The notes beneath the pieces are model-generated. The model was not told the origin of the DNA. It did not search any database and saw only the letters and a program-made list of their open reading frames with translations. Position numbers and translations under genes: made by a program. From positions 1 through 64,000 of the forward strand of contig NZ_JAAATX020000008.1 in the NCBI RefSeq assembly GCF_009908265.2: a stretch of DNA of 64,000 nucleotides, read 5' to 3'. Within the stretch, counting starts at the first letter, position 1, and the number at the start of each line of letters is the position of its first letter. The DNA comes from Paragemmobacter amnigenus. Its GTDB lineage: Bacteria > Pseudomonadota > Alphaproteobacteria > Rhodobacterales > Rhodobacteraceae. Below are positions 16,577-24,008 of the stretch, piece by piece.

Positions 16577-18175
16577 ATGTTGGACAATCGCCCCACCCTT
16601 CCGCCCGAAATCGCCCGCCGCCGGACCTTTGCGATCATCTCGCACCCCGACGCCGGCAAGACCACGCTCACGGAAAAGTTCCTCCTCTTCGGGGGCGCGA
16701 TCCAGATGGCAGGGCAGGTGCGCGCCAAGGGCGAGGCGCGGCGCACGCGCTCCGACTTCATGAAGATGGAACAGGAACGCGGCATCTCCGTCTCGGCCTC
16801 GGCCATGTCCTTCGACTACCGCGAATACCGCTTCAACCTCGTCGATACCCCCGGCCACTCGGACTTTTCCGAAGACACCTACCGCACGCTCACGGCGGTG
16901 GATGCCGCCATCATGGTGATCGACGGCGCCAAGGGCGTGGAATCCCAGACGCAGAAACTGTTCGAGGTCTGCCGCCTGCGCGACCTGCCGATCCTGACCT
17001 TCTGCAACAAGATGGACCGCGAATCCCGCGACACCTTCGACATCATCGACGAGATCCAGCAGAACCTCGCCATCGACGTGACCCCCGCCTCATGGCCCAT
17101 CGGCATGGGCCGCGACTTCCTCGGCGCCTATGACCTGCTGCATGACCGGCTGGAGATCATGGACCGCGCCGACCGCAACCGCGTGGCGGAATCCGTGCAG
17201 ATCAACGGCCTCGACGACCCGAAACTCGCCGACCACGTCCCCGCCGACCTCCTCGCCAAACTCCGCGAAGAGGTCGAGATGGCGCGCGAACTCCTGCCCG
17301 CCTTCGACCGCGCCAGCTTCCTCAACGGCTCCATGACGCCCATCTGGTTCGGCTCGGCCATCAATTCGTTCGGGGTGAAGGATCTGATGGACGGCATGGG
17401 CGAATACGGCCCCACGCCCCAGCCGCAGAAGGCCGCCGAACGCCAGATCGCCGCCGACGAGAAACCCGTCACCGGCTTCGTCTTCAAGGTGCAGGCCAAC
17501 ATGGACCCGAAACACCGCGACCGCGTGGCCTTCGTCCGCCTCGCCTCGGGCCATTTCGAACGCGGCATGAAACTGCTGCATGTCCGCTCCAAGAAACCCA
17601 TGGCCGTGTCCAACCCCGTCCTCTTCCTCGCCGCCGACCGCGAACTGGCCGAAGAGGCATGGGCGGGCGACATCATCGGCATCCCGAACCACGGCCAGCT
17701 CCGCATCGGCGACGCCCTGACCGAGGGCGAGGCGCTGCACTTCACCGGCATCCCCTCCTTCGCGCCGGAGCTGCTGCAAGGCGTCCGCGCGGGCGACCCG
17801 ATGAAGGCCAAGCACCTTGAAAAGGCCCTGATGCAATTCGCCGAGGAAGGCGCCGCCAAGGTCTTCAAACCCATGATCGGCTCGGGCTTCATCGTGGGCG
17901 TCGTGGGTGCCCTGCAATTCGAGGTTCTGGCCAGCCGGATCGAACAGGAATACTCCCTCCCCGTCCGCTTCGAGCCCTCGCAATTCACCTCCGCCCGCTG
18001 GGTCGCAGGCCCCAAGGCCGAGGTGGAGCGGTTCGTCAACGTCAACAAGGGCCACATCGCCACCGACAATGACGGCGACATGGTCTATCTCACGCGCCTG
18101 CGCTGGGATATCGACCGGGTAGAGCGGGACTATCCCGAGTTGAAACTGACCGCGACCAAGGAAATGATGGTCTGA
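16577..18175 (+). CDS. prfC: Peptide chain release factor 3
   Basis: The 532-aa GTPase has the RF3 order of G motifs: FAIISHPDAGKTTLTEKF (G1, about residues 18-35), VDTPGHSDFSEDTYR (G3) and TFCNKMDRES (G4). QMAGQVRAKGEARRTRSDF is a typical RF3 switch region. RF3 recycles RF1/RF2 from terminated ribosomes. Length is normal. It is transcribed alone, divergent from the SDR gene by about 110 bp, and followed by an array of palindromes. Confidence 0.96.
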   Translation: MLDNRPTLPPEIARRRTFAIISHPDAGKTTLTEKFLLFGGAIQMAGQVRAKGEARRTRSDFMKMEQERGISVSASAMSFDYREYRFNLVDTPGHSDFSEDTYRTLTAVDAAIMVIDGAKGVESQTQKLFEVCRLRDLPILTFCNKMDRESRDTFDIIDEIQQNLAIDVTPASWPIGMGRDFLGAYDLLHDRLEIMDRADRNRVAESVQINGLDDPKLADHVPADLLAKLREEVEMARELLPAFDRASFLNGSMTPIWFGSAINSFGVKDLMDGMGEYGPTPQPQKAAERQIAADEKPVTGFVFKVQANMDPKHRDRVAFVRLASGHFERGMKLLHVRSKKPMAVSNPVLFLAADRELAEEAWAGDIIGIPNHGQLRIGDALTEGEALHFTGIPSFAPELLQGVRAGDPMKAKHLEKALMQFAEEGAAKVFKPMIGSGFIVGVVGALQFEVLASRIEQEYSLPVRFEPSQFTSARWVAGPKAEVERFVNVNKGHIATDNDGDMVYLTRLRWDIDRVERDYPELKLTATKEMMV

Positions 18176-18184
18176 CGGCACGGC

Positions 18185-18297
18185 GGGATTTGACGCAAAC
18201 CCCGCGCCGAAATCTGACGCAGATTTCGGCCCCCGCCCGACGGCCCCACAGCGAAATCTGCGTCAGATTTCGCCGCGATTTCTGCGTCAGAAATCGC
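18185..18297. repeat. Array of four short hairpins downstream of prfC
   Basis: Four palindromes follow prfC in 113 bp. The first is imperfect (18185-18203, TTTG-ACG-CAAA core). Then GCCGAAATCTG-ACG-CAG... (18206-18230, 11-bp perfect arms), GCGAAATCTG-CGT-CAG... (18251-18273, 10-bp arms) and GCGATTTCTG-CGT-CAG... (18275-18297, 10-bp arms). All end in TG-(ACG or CGT)-CA at the tip while stem sequences vary yet remain paired. They may act as terminator or mRNA 3' stabiliser, or be an interspersed repeat family. Confidence 0.75.
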
Positions 18298-18367
18298 TCC
18301 GGCGCCGGCAAACTGCTCCGCAGCATGGATTACCGCGCAAATGCGCCCGATCCGGCATCACCCACCC

Positions 18368-18443
18368 GCCCCGGGCTTGACCCGGGGCCTCTGCCACGGC
18401 TTCCATCACCCCGAACACCCAGAGGTTCCGGGTCAAGCCCGGG
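18368..18443. repeat. Long inverted repeat built from the CCCGGGCTTGACCCGG element
   Basis: Left copy CCCGGGCTTGACCCGG with CCTCTG (18368-18391) and its inverted right copy (18420-18443) match over 24 bp with two mismatches, around a loop of about 28 bp. A third copy is at 21663-21681. This short GC-rich palindromic element is a common interspersed repeat in alphaproteobacterial intergenic DNA. It lies just before the hypothetical gene starting at 18468 and may attenuate read-through. Confidence 0.65.
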
Positions 18444-18467
18444 ACGCGGACATCCACACCACCCGCC

Positions 18468-19094
18468 ATGCCCCGCCCCAACCGCATCCAGCCCGACGGA
18501 ACCTTCCTCGCCACCCCCGCCCGCGGCGGCTTCATGGGCAATCGCGGCTGCCTGCACGATTCCACCGGCACCATCCGCCGCCGCCATCAGGGAAAACTCT
18601 GGATCACCTGCACCCTGCGCGAAAAGCCCTCTCGCGGGCCCGTGCCGCAGGCGACCCCGGGCCGCTACACGCCCCTCTTCTTCCATGACGAAGCCGTGGC
18701 CGCCGCCGCAGGCCACCGTCCCTGCGCCGAATGCCGCCGCGCCGCCTATGACGATTTCCGCGCCGCATGGACCCGCGCCTTCCGCACCACGCCCAAGGCC
18801 ACCGAGATCGACGCCATCCTCCACACAGCCCGCCTCGACCCCGCAACCCGCAGCCAGCGCCGCCACATCGCCGAACTCGACAGCCTGCCCGACGGGGCCT
18901 TCCTCCTCTGGCAGGGCCAACCCCACCGCGTGGCGGGCAACAGGCTTCACCCCTTCACACCCGCAGGCTACACGGCACCCCTCCCGCGCCCGCAGGGCGA
19001 TGTGACCGTCCTCACCCCGGAACCGCTGATCCGCGTGATACAGAACGGCTGGCAGCCCCTCCTCGACCCTGCCCTCGACCGCCCGAACTGGTAG
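18468..19094 (+). CDS. Conserved-looking hypothetical protein with CxxC motif
   Basis: The 208-aa protein begins MPRPNRIQPDGTFLATPARG and has no signal peptide or membrane helix. A GHRPCAECRRAAYDDF segment at about residues 81-96 contains a CxxC and resembles, faintly, the zinc-binding Cys cluster of Ada-type domains. The rest of the chain is Arg/Pro/His-rich. I do not recognise a family with confidence. It stands alone between prfC and the converging PepSY gene, whose stop lies 7 bp away. Confidence 0.6.
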   Translation: MPRPNRIQPDGTFLATPARGGFMGNRGCLHDSTGTIRRRHQGKLWITCTLREKPSRGPVPQATPGRYTPLFFHDEAVAAAAGHRPCAECRRAAYDDFRAAWTRAFRTTPKATEIDAILHTARLDPATRSQRRHIAELDSLPDGAFLLWQGQPHRVAGNRLHPFTPAGYTAPLPRPQGDVTVLTPEPLIRVIQNGWQPLLDPALDRPNW

Positions 19095-19101
19095 CGCCGA
19101 C

Positions 19102-19710
19102 CTACCCCTTCGCAGCCGCCGCCTTCAGATACGCCGCCTTCGCCCGCCGGTTCAGCGCCCGCCGCACCCGTGGCGCCACGAACAGCACCATCCCCGACAG
19201 CCCGAACACCACCAGCGCCCCCGCCGCGATATCGGCAAGCCACGACCCGAACCCCGACCCGACCCAGCCCCTCTCGTGGATCGACGACAGCACCCGCCCC
19301 CAGCGGACGCGCGTATGCAGCCGCGTCCCGTCCGGCGCATAGGTCCGCGTCGCATAGCGCGAATTGACCCAGCCATACCCCGTCCGGCGGTCCACGATCA
19401 CATAATGGCTGCCCGCATCAAAGGTATAGACATGCCGGTCGTGGAACTCGTCCTCCGCATCGTCCAGCTCCAGCCGCATCCCCGGCGCCAGAACCGCCGC
19501 GATCCCCTGCGCCGCCGCCTCGTCCACCGCCCTTGCCTGCGGCGCACCGTCGAACAGCGCCGCATCGTAATGCTCGGTCTGCGGAAACAGCGACAGCACC
19601 AGATCGGCGTGATTCATGTAAAGCCCCGTGAACCCCGCCGCCACGACCCATGGCAGGATCACCACCCCCAGCCAGGAATGCAGGGCCTTCAACACGCGTT
19701 CGACAGACAT
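19102..19710 (-). CDS. PepSY-associated transmembrane protein
   Basis: From ATG 19710 the protein is 202 aa, beginning MSVERVLKALHSWLGVVILPW with a first membrane helix that carries the HSWLG motif of PepSY_TM proteins. A periplasmic segment of about 110 aa (including YVIVDRRTGYGWVNSRY) is followed by a second helix (IAAGALVVFGLSGMVLFV) and a basic cytoplasmic tail. Such proteins are often linked to iron or redox membrane functions, but the role is unknown. It is a monocistronic gene, divergent from the helicase. Confidence 0.75.
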   Translation of the reverse strand: MSVERVLKALHSWLGVVILPWVVAAGFTGLYMNHADLVLSLFPQTEHYDAALFDGAPQARAVDEAAAQGIAAVLAPGMRLELDDAEDEFHDRHVYTFDAGSHYVIVDRRTGYGWVNSRYATRTYAPDGTRLHTRVRWGRVLSSIHERGWVGSGFGSWLADIAAGALVVFGLSGMVLFVAPRVRRALNRRAKAAYLKAAAAKG

Positions 19711-19839
19711 GGACCGGCACTCTCCGCTCGACAGGGCTGACGCCACCCTGCCCCCCTCCCGCGCGCCGCGCCATAGGACAACGGGTCCATCTCCCCTGCC
19801 TCCAACCAAGGTTTACCCGCCATCCTTGACCCACCGGCA

Positions 19840-19953
19840 GATTTCGGCTAAGCGCGAGCCGAGGCTTACGGGCCTTCTACCGACGCCGGGGCGCCCGGAC
19901 AGCAGCGTCCCTACATCCCATGCGGGCCGATCCCGCATCGTTCAAGGACGCTT
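19840..19953 (+). promoter_or_regulatory. Structured leader upstream of the DEAD-box helicase gene
   Basis: The 243-bp spacer before the helicase start has several potential stems. CGGCT pairs with AGCCG (about 19844-19862), and ATGCGGG with CCCGCAT (19920-19939) close to the ribosome site AAGGA. Leaders of DEAD-box helicase genes are often cold-regulated by RNA structure, so a regulatory 5' UTR is plausible; there is no direct proof. Confidence 0.35.
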
Positions 19954-21627
19954 ATGACCAAATTCTCCGACCTCGCGCTCGATCCGCGCGTACTTCAGGC
20001 CATCGCGGAAGCGGGCTATGAAACCCCCACACCCATTCAGGCACAGGCCATCCCCCACGCGCTGCAAGGGCGCGACGTTCTCGGCATCGCCCAGACCGGC
20101 ACGGGCAAGACCGCCAGCTTCACGCTGCCGATGATCACCCTTCTGGGACAGGGCCGCGCCCGCGCCCGCATGCCGCGCAGCCTCGTCCTCGCCCCCACCC
20201 GCGAACTCGCGGCACAGGTGGCCGAGAATTTCGACATCTACGCCAAGCATACCAAGCTGACCAAGGCCCTCCTGATCGGCGGCGTCTCCTTCGGCGAACA
20301 GGACAAGCTGATCGACCGCGGCGTCGACGTGCTGATCGCCACGCCCGGCCGCCTGCTCGACCATTTCGAACGCGGCAAGCTGCTGCTCACCGGCGTGCAG
20401 ATCATGGTGGTGGACGAAGCCGACCGGATGCTCGACATGGGCTTCATCCCCGACATCGAACGCATCTTCCAACTCACCCCCTTCACCCGCCAGACGCTGT
20501 TCTTCTCGGCCACCATGGCGCCCGAGATCGAACGGATCACCAACACCTTCCTGTCCAACCCGGCCAAGATCGAAGTGGCGCGCCAGTCCACCACCTCGGC
20601 CACGATCGAACAGAAGCTGATCCAGTTCCAGCCGACGCGGAAAGACCGCTCCTTCACCGAAAAGCGCGCCGTCCTGCGCGCGCTGATCCGCGCCGAAGGC
20701 GAAAGCTGCACCAACGCCATCATCTTCTGCAACCGCAAGATGGATGTGGATGTGGTGGCCAAGTCGCTGAAATCCCACGGCTTCAACGCCGCGCCGATCC
20801 ATGGCGACCTTGACCAGTCGCAGCGGATGCGCACGCTGGACGAATTCCGCGACGGCACGCTGCACCTTCTGGTGGCCTCCGACGTGGCCGCACGGGGCCT
20901 GGACATCCCCGCCGTCTCCCACGTCTTCAACTTCGACGTGCCCTCCCACCCCGAGGATTACGTCCACCGCATCGGCCGCACGGGCCGCGCGGGCCGTCAG
21001 GGCAAGGCCTTCACCATCGCCGTGCCGAATGACGACAAATACCTCTCGGCCATCGAAAGCCTCGTGAAACAGGCGATCCCGCGCGGCGAATTGCCCGAAG
21101 GGCTCGACCTTGCCTCCGAAGGTTCGGACCGCCCGCAGGGTGACCGTGACCGTGGCGGACGCGGCGGTGAACGCGGCGACCGCAACAGCCGCAGCCGCGG
21201 GCGCGACCGTGACCGCGACCGCACCCCGCGCGAGGAACGTGCCCCGCGCGAGGAAACCGCAGCCAAGCCGGAGGAAGTGGCAGAAGCCCCCGCCCCCGCG
21301 CCCCGCCGCGAGGACCGGCCCCGCCGTGACGACAGCCGCCGTGACGACGACCGTCGCGACGCGCGCCGTGACGAACCCCGCCGCGACGAACGGCGCGAGG
21401 ATCGCCCCCGCCGCGACGAGGAACGGGCCAGCGAACGGGGCGGCGACCGCCGCGAAAGCCGCGATGACCGCCGCGACCGCTACCGCGACCGCGACGACCG
21501 CTCGGGTCCGCCAGTCGTCGGCATGGGCGACCACGTGCCGGATTTCATCCTTCGCAGCTTCAAGATCGCCGAAGCCACAGCCGACGAGATCGAGGACGAA
21601 CCCGCCACCAGCGGCGCCGAGGGCTGA
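19954..21627 (+). CDS. DEAD-box RNA helicase, RhlE-type, with RD-rich tail
   Basis: The 557-aa protein has all DEAD-box motifs: Q motif (GYETPTPIQAQAIP), AQTGTGKT (about 47), PTRELAAQ, GGVS, TPGRLLDH, VVDEADRMLDMGF (about 153), SAT (about 185), IIFCNRKMDVDVV, ARGLDIP and HRIGRTGRAGRQG. The core ends near residue 380. A highly charged tail of about 150 residues rich in RD/RE/DR repeats follows, typical of RhlE/CsdA-like helicases and likely to bind RNA or to be disordered. It unwinds RNA in ribosome assembly or cold adaptation. Confidence 0.92.
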   Translation: MTKFSDLALDPRVLQAIAEAGYETPTPIQAQAIPHALQGRDVLGIAQTGTGKTASFTLPMITLLGQGRARARMPRSLVLAPTRELAAQVAENFDIYAKHTKLTKALLIGGVSFGEQDKLIDRGVDVLIATPGRLLDHFERGKLLLTGVQIMVVDEADRMLDMGFIPDIERIFQLTPFTRQTLFFSATMAPEIERITNTFLSNPAKIEVARQSTTSATIEQKLIQFQPTRKDRSFTEKRAVLRALIRAEGESCTNAIIFCNRKMDVDVVAKSLKSHGFNAAPIHGDLDQSQRMRTLDEFRDGTLHLLVASDVAARGLDIPAVSHVFNFDVPSHPEDYVHRIGRTGRAGRQGKAFTIAVPNDDKYLSAIESLVKQAIPRGELPEGLDLASEGSDRPQGDRDRGGRGGERGDRNSRSRGRDRDRDRTPREERAPREETAAKPEEVAEAPAPAPRREDRPRRDDSRRDDDRRDARRDEPRRDERREDRPRRDEERASERGGDRRESRDDRRDRYRDRDDRSGPPVVGMGDHVPDFILRSFKIAEATADEIEDEPATSGAEG

Positions 21628-21660
21628 AGCGCGCCGCCGCACGCATCTGCAGGAAGACCC

Positions 21661-21756
21661 GTCCCGGGCTTGACCCGGGACCTCCATTCCACCGGCCCGC
21701 CCCGTAGGGCGGGGTTCACCCCGCCCCGCACCCCGTAGGGCGGGGTTCACCCCGCC
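21661..21756. repeat. Clustered interspersed repeats: CCCGGGCTTGACCCGGG element and tandem GTAGGGCGGGG units
   Basis: The spacer between the helicase and the PLP enzyme contains one copy of GTCCCGGGCTTGACCCGGGA (21661-21680). It then holds two near-identical units with core CCCCGTAGGGCGGGG followed by TTCACCCCGCC (about 21699-21725 and 21731-21756). Each unit is itself a GGCGGGG...CCCCGCC palindrome. The two genes converge here, so the units may double as terminators. Confidence 0.7.
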
Positions 21757-22869
21757 TCACGCCGCCAAACCTTCCGCGATCCCCGCCCAGAGCGCCTCGA
21801 CCGGCTCCACCCCGATGGACAACCGCAGGAATCCGGGCGCCACCGCATCACCCCAGCGCGCCCGACGCTCGCCCGCTGTGTGGGTAGACCCGAAACTCGT
21901 CGTCCGCGCGATGAAGGGGCAGGCCTCCAGAAACCGCTCCGCCTCGGCCTCACCCTCTAGCTCCATCCCGATCAGGAAGCCGAAGCCCCGCGCCTGCCGC
22001 GCCATCACCGCATGGGACGGGTCCGTGGCCAGCCCCGGATAGCGCAGCCCGCGCACCCGTGGATGCGCCGCCAGCCGCTCTGCCACCACCTGCGCCGAGG
22101 CGCACATCCGCGCCAGCCGCACCTCCAGCGTCTCGATCCCCCGATGCACCAGCCACGCCTCGAAGGCCCCCGGCACCGCGCCGGACAGCTTGCGCCAGTC
22201 CCTCACCCGCTGCATCAACCCCTCATCGCGTCCCGCAACATGGCCGAACAGCACATCCGAATGCCCCCCCGGCGCCTTGGTATCCGCCGCCACCACCAGA
22301 TCCGCCCCAAGGTCCAGCGGCCGCTGCAAGACCGCCGTCAGCGTCGTGTTGTCCACGATCACCACTGCCCCCGCCGCCTTGGCCCGCGCCGCCACCGCCG
22401 CGATGTCGCAGACATCCAGCCCCGGATTGGACGGCGTCTCGACATAGACCACCCCCGCGCCGGTGAAATCCGCCTCAGCCATCGCCACGGTCGGCACGTA
22501 ATCCACCGTCACCCCGAAGGGCCGCAGGAACCCCTCCACGAACAGCCGCACGGTATAATACCCGTCCGAGGGCATCACCACCCGCGTCCCCGCCGTCACG
22601 CAGGCAAACAGCGCCGCCGAAATCGCCCCCATACCGGAGGGGAAAGCCACGCAGGGCGCCCCCTCCAGCACGGCCAGTTGCGCCTCCACCTCTTCCCAGG
22701 TGGGCATCGACATCCGGCCATACATGAACCCGCCCTGATCCACCCGCGGCAGATGATAGGTCGCGGCACTGACCAGGGGCGGCGTCACCGGATCGCCCTG
22801 CCCCAACCGCGCCGAGCGGTGGTGCAGCAGTTCGGCAAAACGGCGGTCGTCATCGTTGCGGATGGTCAT
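21757..22869 (-). CDS. Cys/Met metabolism PLP-dependent enzyme (cystathionine lyase family)
   Basis: The 370-aa protein belongs to the trans-sulfuration fold. Landmarks are PPLVSAATYHLP near the N-terminus, FMYGRMSMPTWEEVEAQLAVLEGA, FPSGMGAISAALFA, YVETPSNPGLDVCDI, and the PLP-binding Lys in ADTKAPGGHSD at about residue 195. The C-terminal TTSFGSTHTAGERRARWGD and RLSIGVEPVEALW are typical of cystathionine beta- or gamma-lyases. Which substrate it takes (cystathionine, homoserine esters or methionine) is not decidable by eye. No neighbouring methionine genes are present. Confidence 0.85.
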   Translation of the reverse strand: MTIRNDDDRRFAELLHHRSARLGQGDPVTPPLVSAATYHLPRVDQGGFMYGRMSMPTWEEVEAQLAVLEGAPCVAFPSGMGAISAALFACVTAGTRVVMPSDGYYTVRLFVEGFLRPFGVTVDYVPTVAMAEADFTGAGVVYVETPSNPGLDVCDIAAVAARAKAAGAVVIVDNTTLTAVLQRPLDLGADLVVAADTKAPGGHSDVLFGHVAGRDEGLMQRVRDWRKLSGAVPGAFEAWLVHRGIETLEVRLARMCASAQVVAERLAAHPRVRGLRYPGLATDPSHAVMARQARGFGFLIGMELEGEAEAERFLEACPFIARTTSFGSTHTAGERRARWGDAVAPGFLRLSIGVEPVEALWAGIAEGLAA

Positions 22870-22955
22870 GGCGCGGGTCTCCTTTGCGCGGAACCTTCCC
22901 CGCAGGGGCGCGGGAATTCAAGCCCGCGCGCAGATTGCCTTATTGCGCGGCGCGA

Positions 22956-23029
22956 GGGTGGCGGCCGCACCGCGGGGTGGCTGCACGTATACGTGCGGCC
23001 GCCCCGTGGGGGCGGTGCGGCCGCCACCC
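22956..23029. repeat. 74-bp GC-rich cruciform-like palindrome
   Basis: Outer arms of 18 bp (22956-22973 and 23012-23029, GGGTGGCGGCCGCACCGC and its complement) are perfect. Inside is a nearly continuous second palindrome centred on the perfect 14-mer GCACGTATACGTGC. It lies between the start of the PLP-enzyme gene and the end of the reductase gene, both on the minus strand. It could terminate the upstream operon or be a binding site or mobile palindromic unit. Confidence 0.7.
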
Positions 23030-23093
23030 GGGCCATTGGGCCCGGGTGATGACCTGCCGTCGCGCCCATACCCTAAGGATAGGTGACTCCCCC

Positions 23094-23999
23094 TCACTCC
23101 AACCTTGCCGGGAACCCCGCCGCGCGCAGATCCGTCCCCAGCGCATCCTCCAGAAGCTTCACGATCTGCGTCGACTGCGCCGTCCCGCCATAGACGGCCT
23201 TCCCCTTCATGAAGGTCTGATTGGTCAGCGAAGCAAGGTCCAAAGGCACCCCGAATTCCTTCCCGAACCCCATCGCAAAGCCCAGATCCTTCAACGCAAG
23301 GTCCATCGTGAAGGCGATGTCATAAGACCCGTTCAGGATCAGCTGCCCCTCCGTCTCGTGCACGAAAGACGTCCCCGAGGACGCCGTGATCGCCTCCCAC
23401 GCCGTCTTGAGGTCCAACCCGCCCCGCTTGGCCAGCATCAGCGCCTCGCCATCCGCCACCAGATGGATAAAGGCCAGCATGTTGGTAATCACCTTGATGA
23501 TCGCGGCAGACCCCAAAGGCCCCATATGGAAGATGCGCTTCCCGATCACCTGCAGCGCGGGCTTGTGCATCTCGAACAGGTCGGCATCGCCCCCCACCAG
23601 AACCGTGATCTCGCCCCGCGCCGCCAGATGCACGCCGCCCGTCACGGGGGCCTCCAGCAACCGCACGCCCCCCGTCCGCGCCAGCCCCGCCAGCCGCAGG
23701 ATATCCTCGCGCCCCAGCGTCGAATTCTCGATCCACGTCGCGCCGGGCTTCATCGCGGTCAACAGTTGCGCCAGCACCGCCTCCGACACCGCAGGCGACG
23801 GCAGACAGGTGAACACATGATCCACCTGCGCCGCCACCTCGGCGGGGGACGCCGCCACCTTGGCCCCCATCGCCCGATGCCGCTCTGCCAGCGCGGGGTC
23901 GCGGTCATGCACCACCACCTCATGCCCCGCGCGGATCAGGCTCGCCGCCAGATGCCCGCCCAGATTGCCCAGTCCCACATATCCGTATTTCATGCCCAT
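23094..23999 (-). CDS. NAD(P)-dependent dehydrogenase, 3-hydroxyisobutyrate dehydrogenase family
   Basis: The 301-aa protein starts MGMKYGYVGLGNLGGHLAAS with a Gly-rich NAD(P) motif at about residues 8-16. It has CLPSPAVSEAVL, ENSTLGREDI, the substrate-binding EAPVTGGVHLA and the catalytic Lys context AAIIKVITN (about residue 170). These are the beta-hydroxyacid dehydrogenase signatures. A succinic semialdehyde or 3-hydroxyacid reductase role is typical. It closes the five-gene minus-strand cluster with aldehyde dehydrogenase, MttB-like and FAD/GcvT enzymes, 9 bp after the dehydrogenase stop. Confidence 0.85.
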   Translation of the reverse strand: MGMKYGYVGLGNLGGHLAASLIRAGHEVVVHDRDPALAERHRAMGAKVAASPAEVAAQVDHVFTCLPSPAVSEAVLAQLLTAMKPGATWIENSTLGREDILRLAGLARTGGVRLLEAPVTGGVHLAARGEITVLVGGDADLFEMHKPALQVIGKRIFHMGPLGSAAIIKVITNMLAFIHLVADGEALMLAKRGGLDLKTAWEAITASSGTSFVHETEGQLILNGSYDIAFTMDLALKDLGFAMGFGKEFGVPLDLASLTNQTFMKGKAVYGGTAQSTQIVKLLEDALGTDLRAAGFPARLE

Positions 24000-24008
24000 T
24001 CCCGCCTC

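Noticed and set aside
21699-21756. CRISPR array
   Set aside because: Only two adjacent units, no spacers of constant length and no cas genes. The unit is a common palindromic intergenic element.
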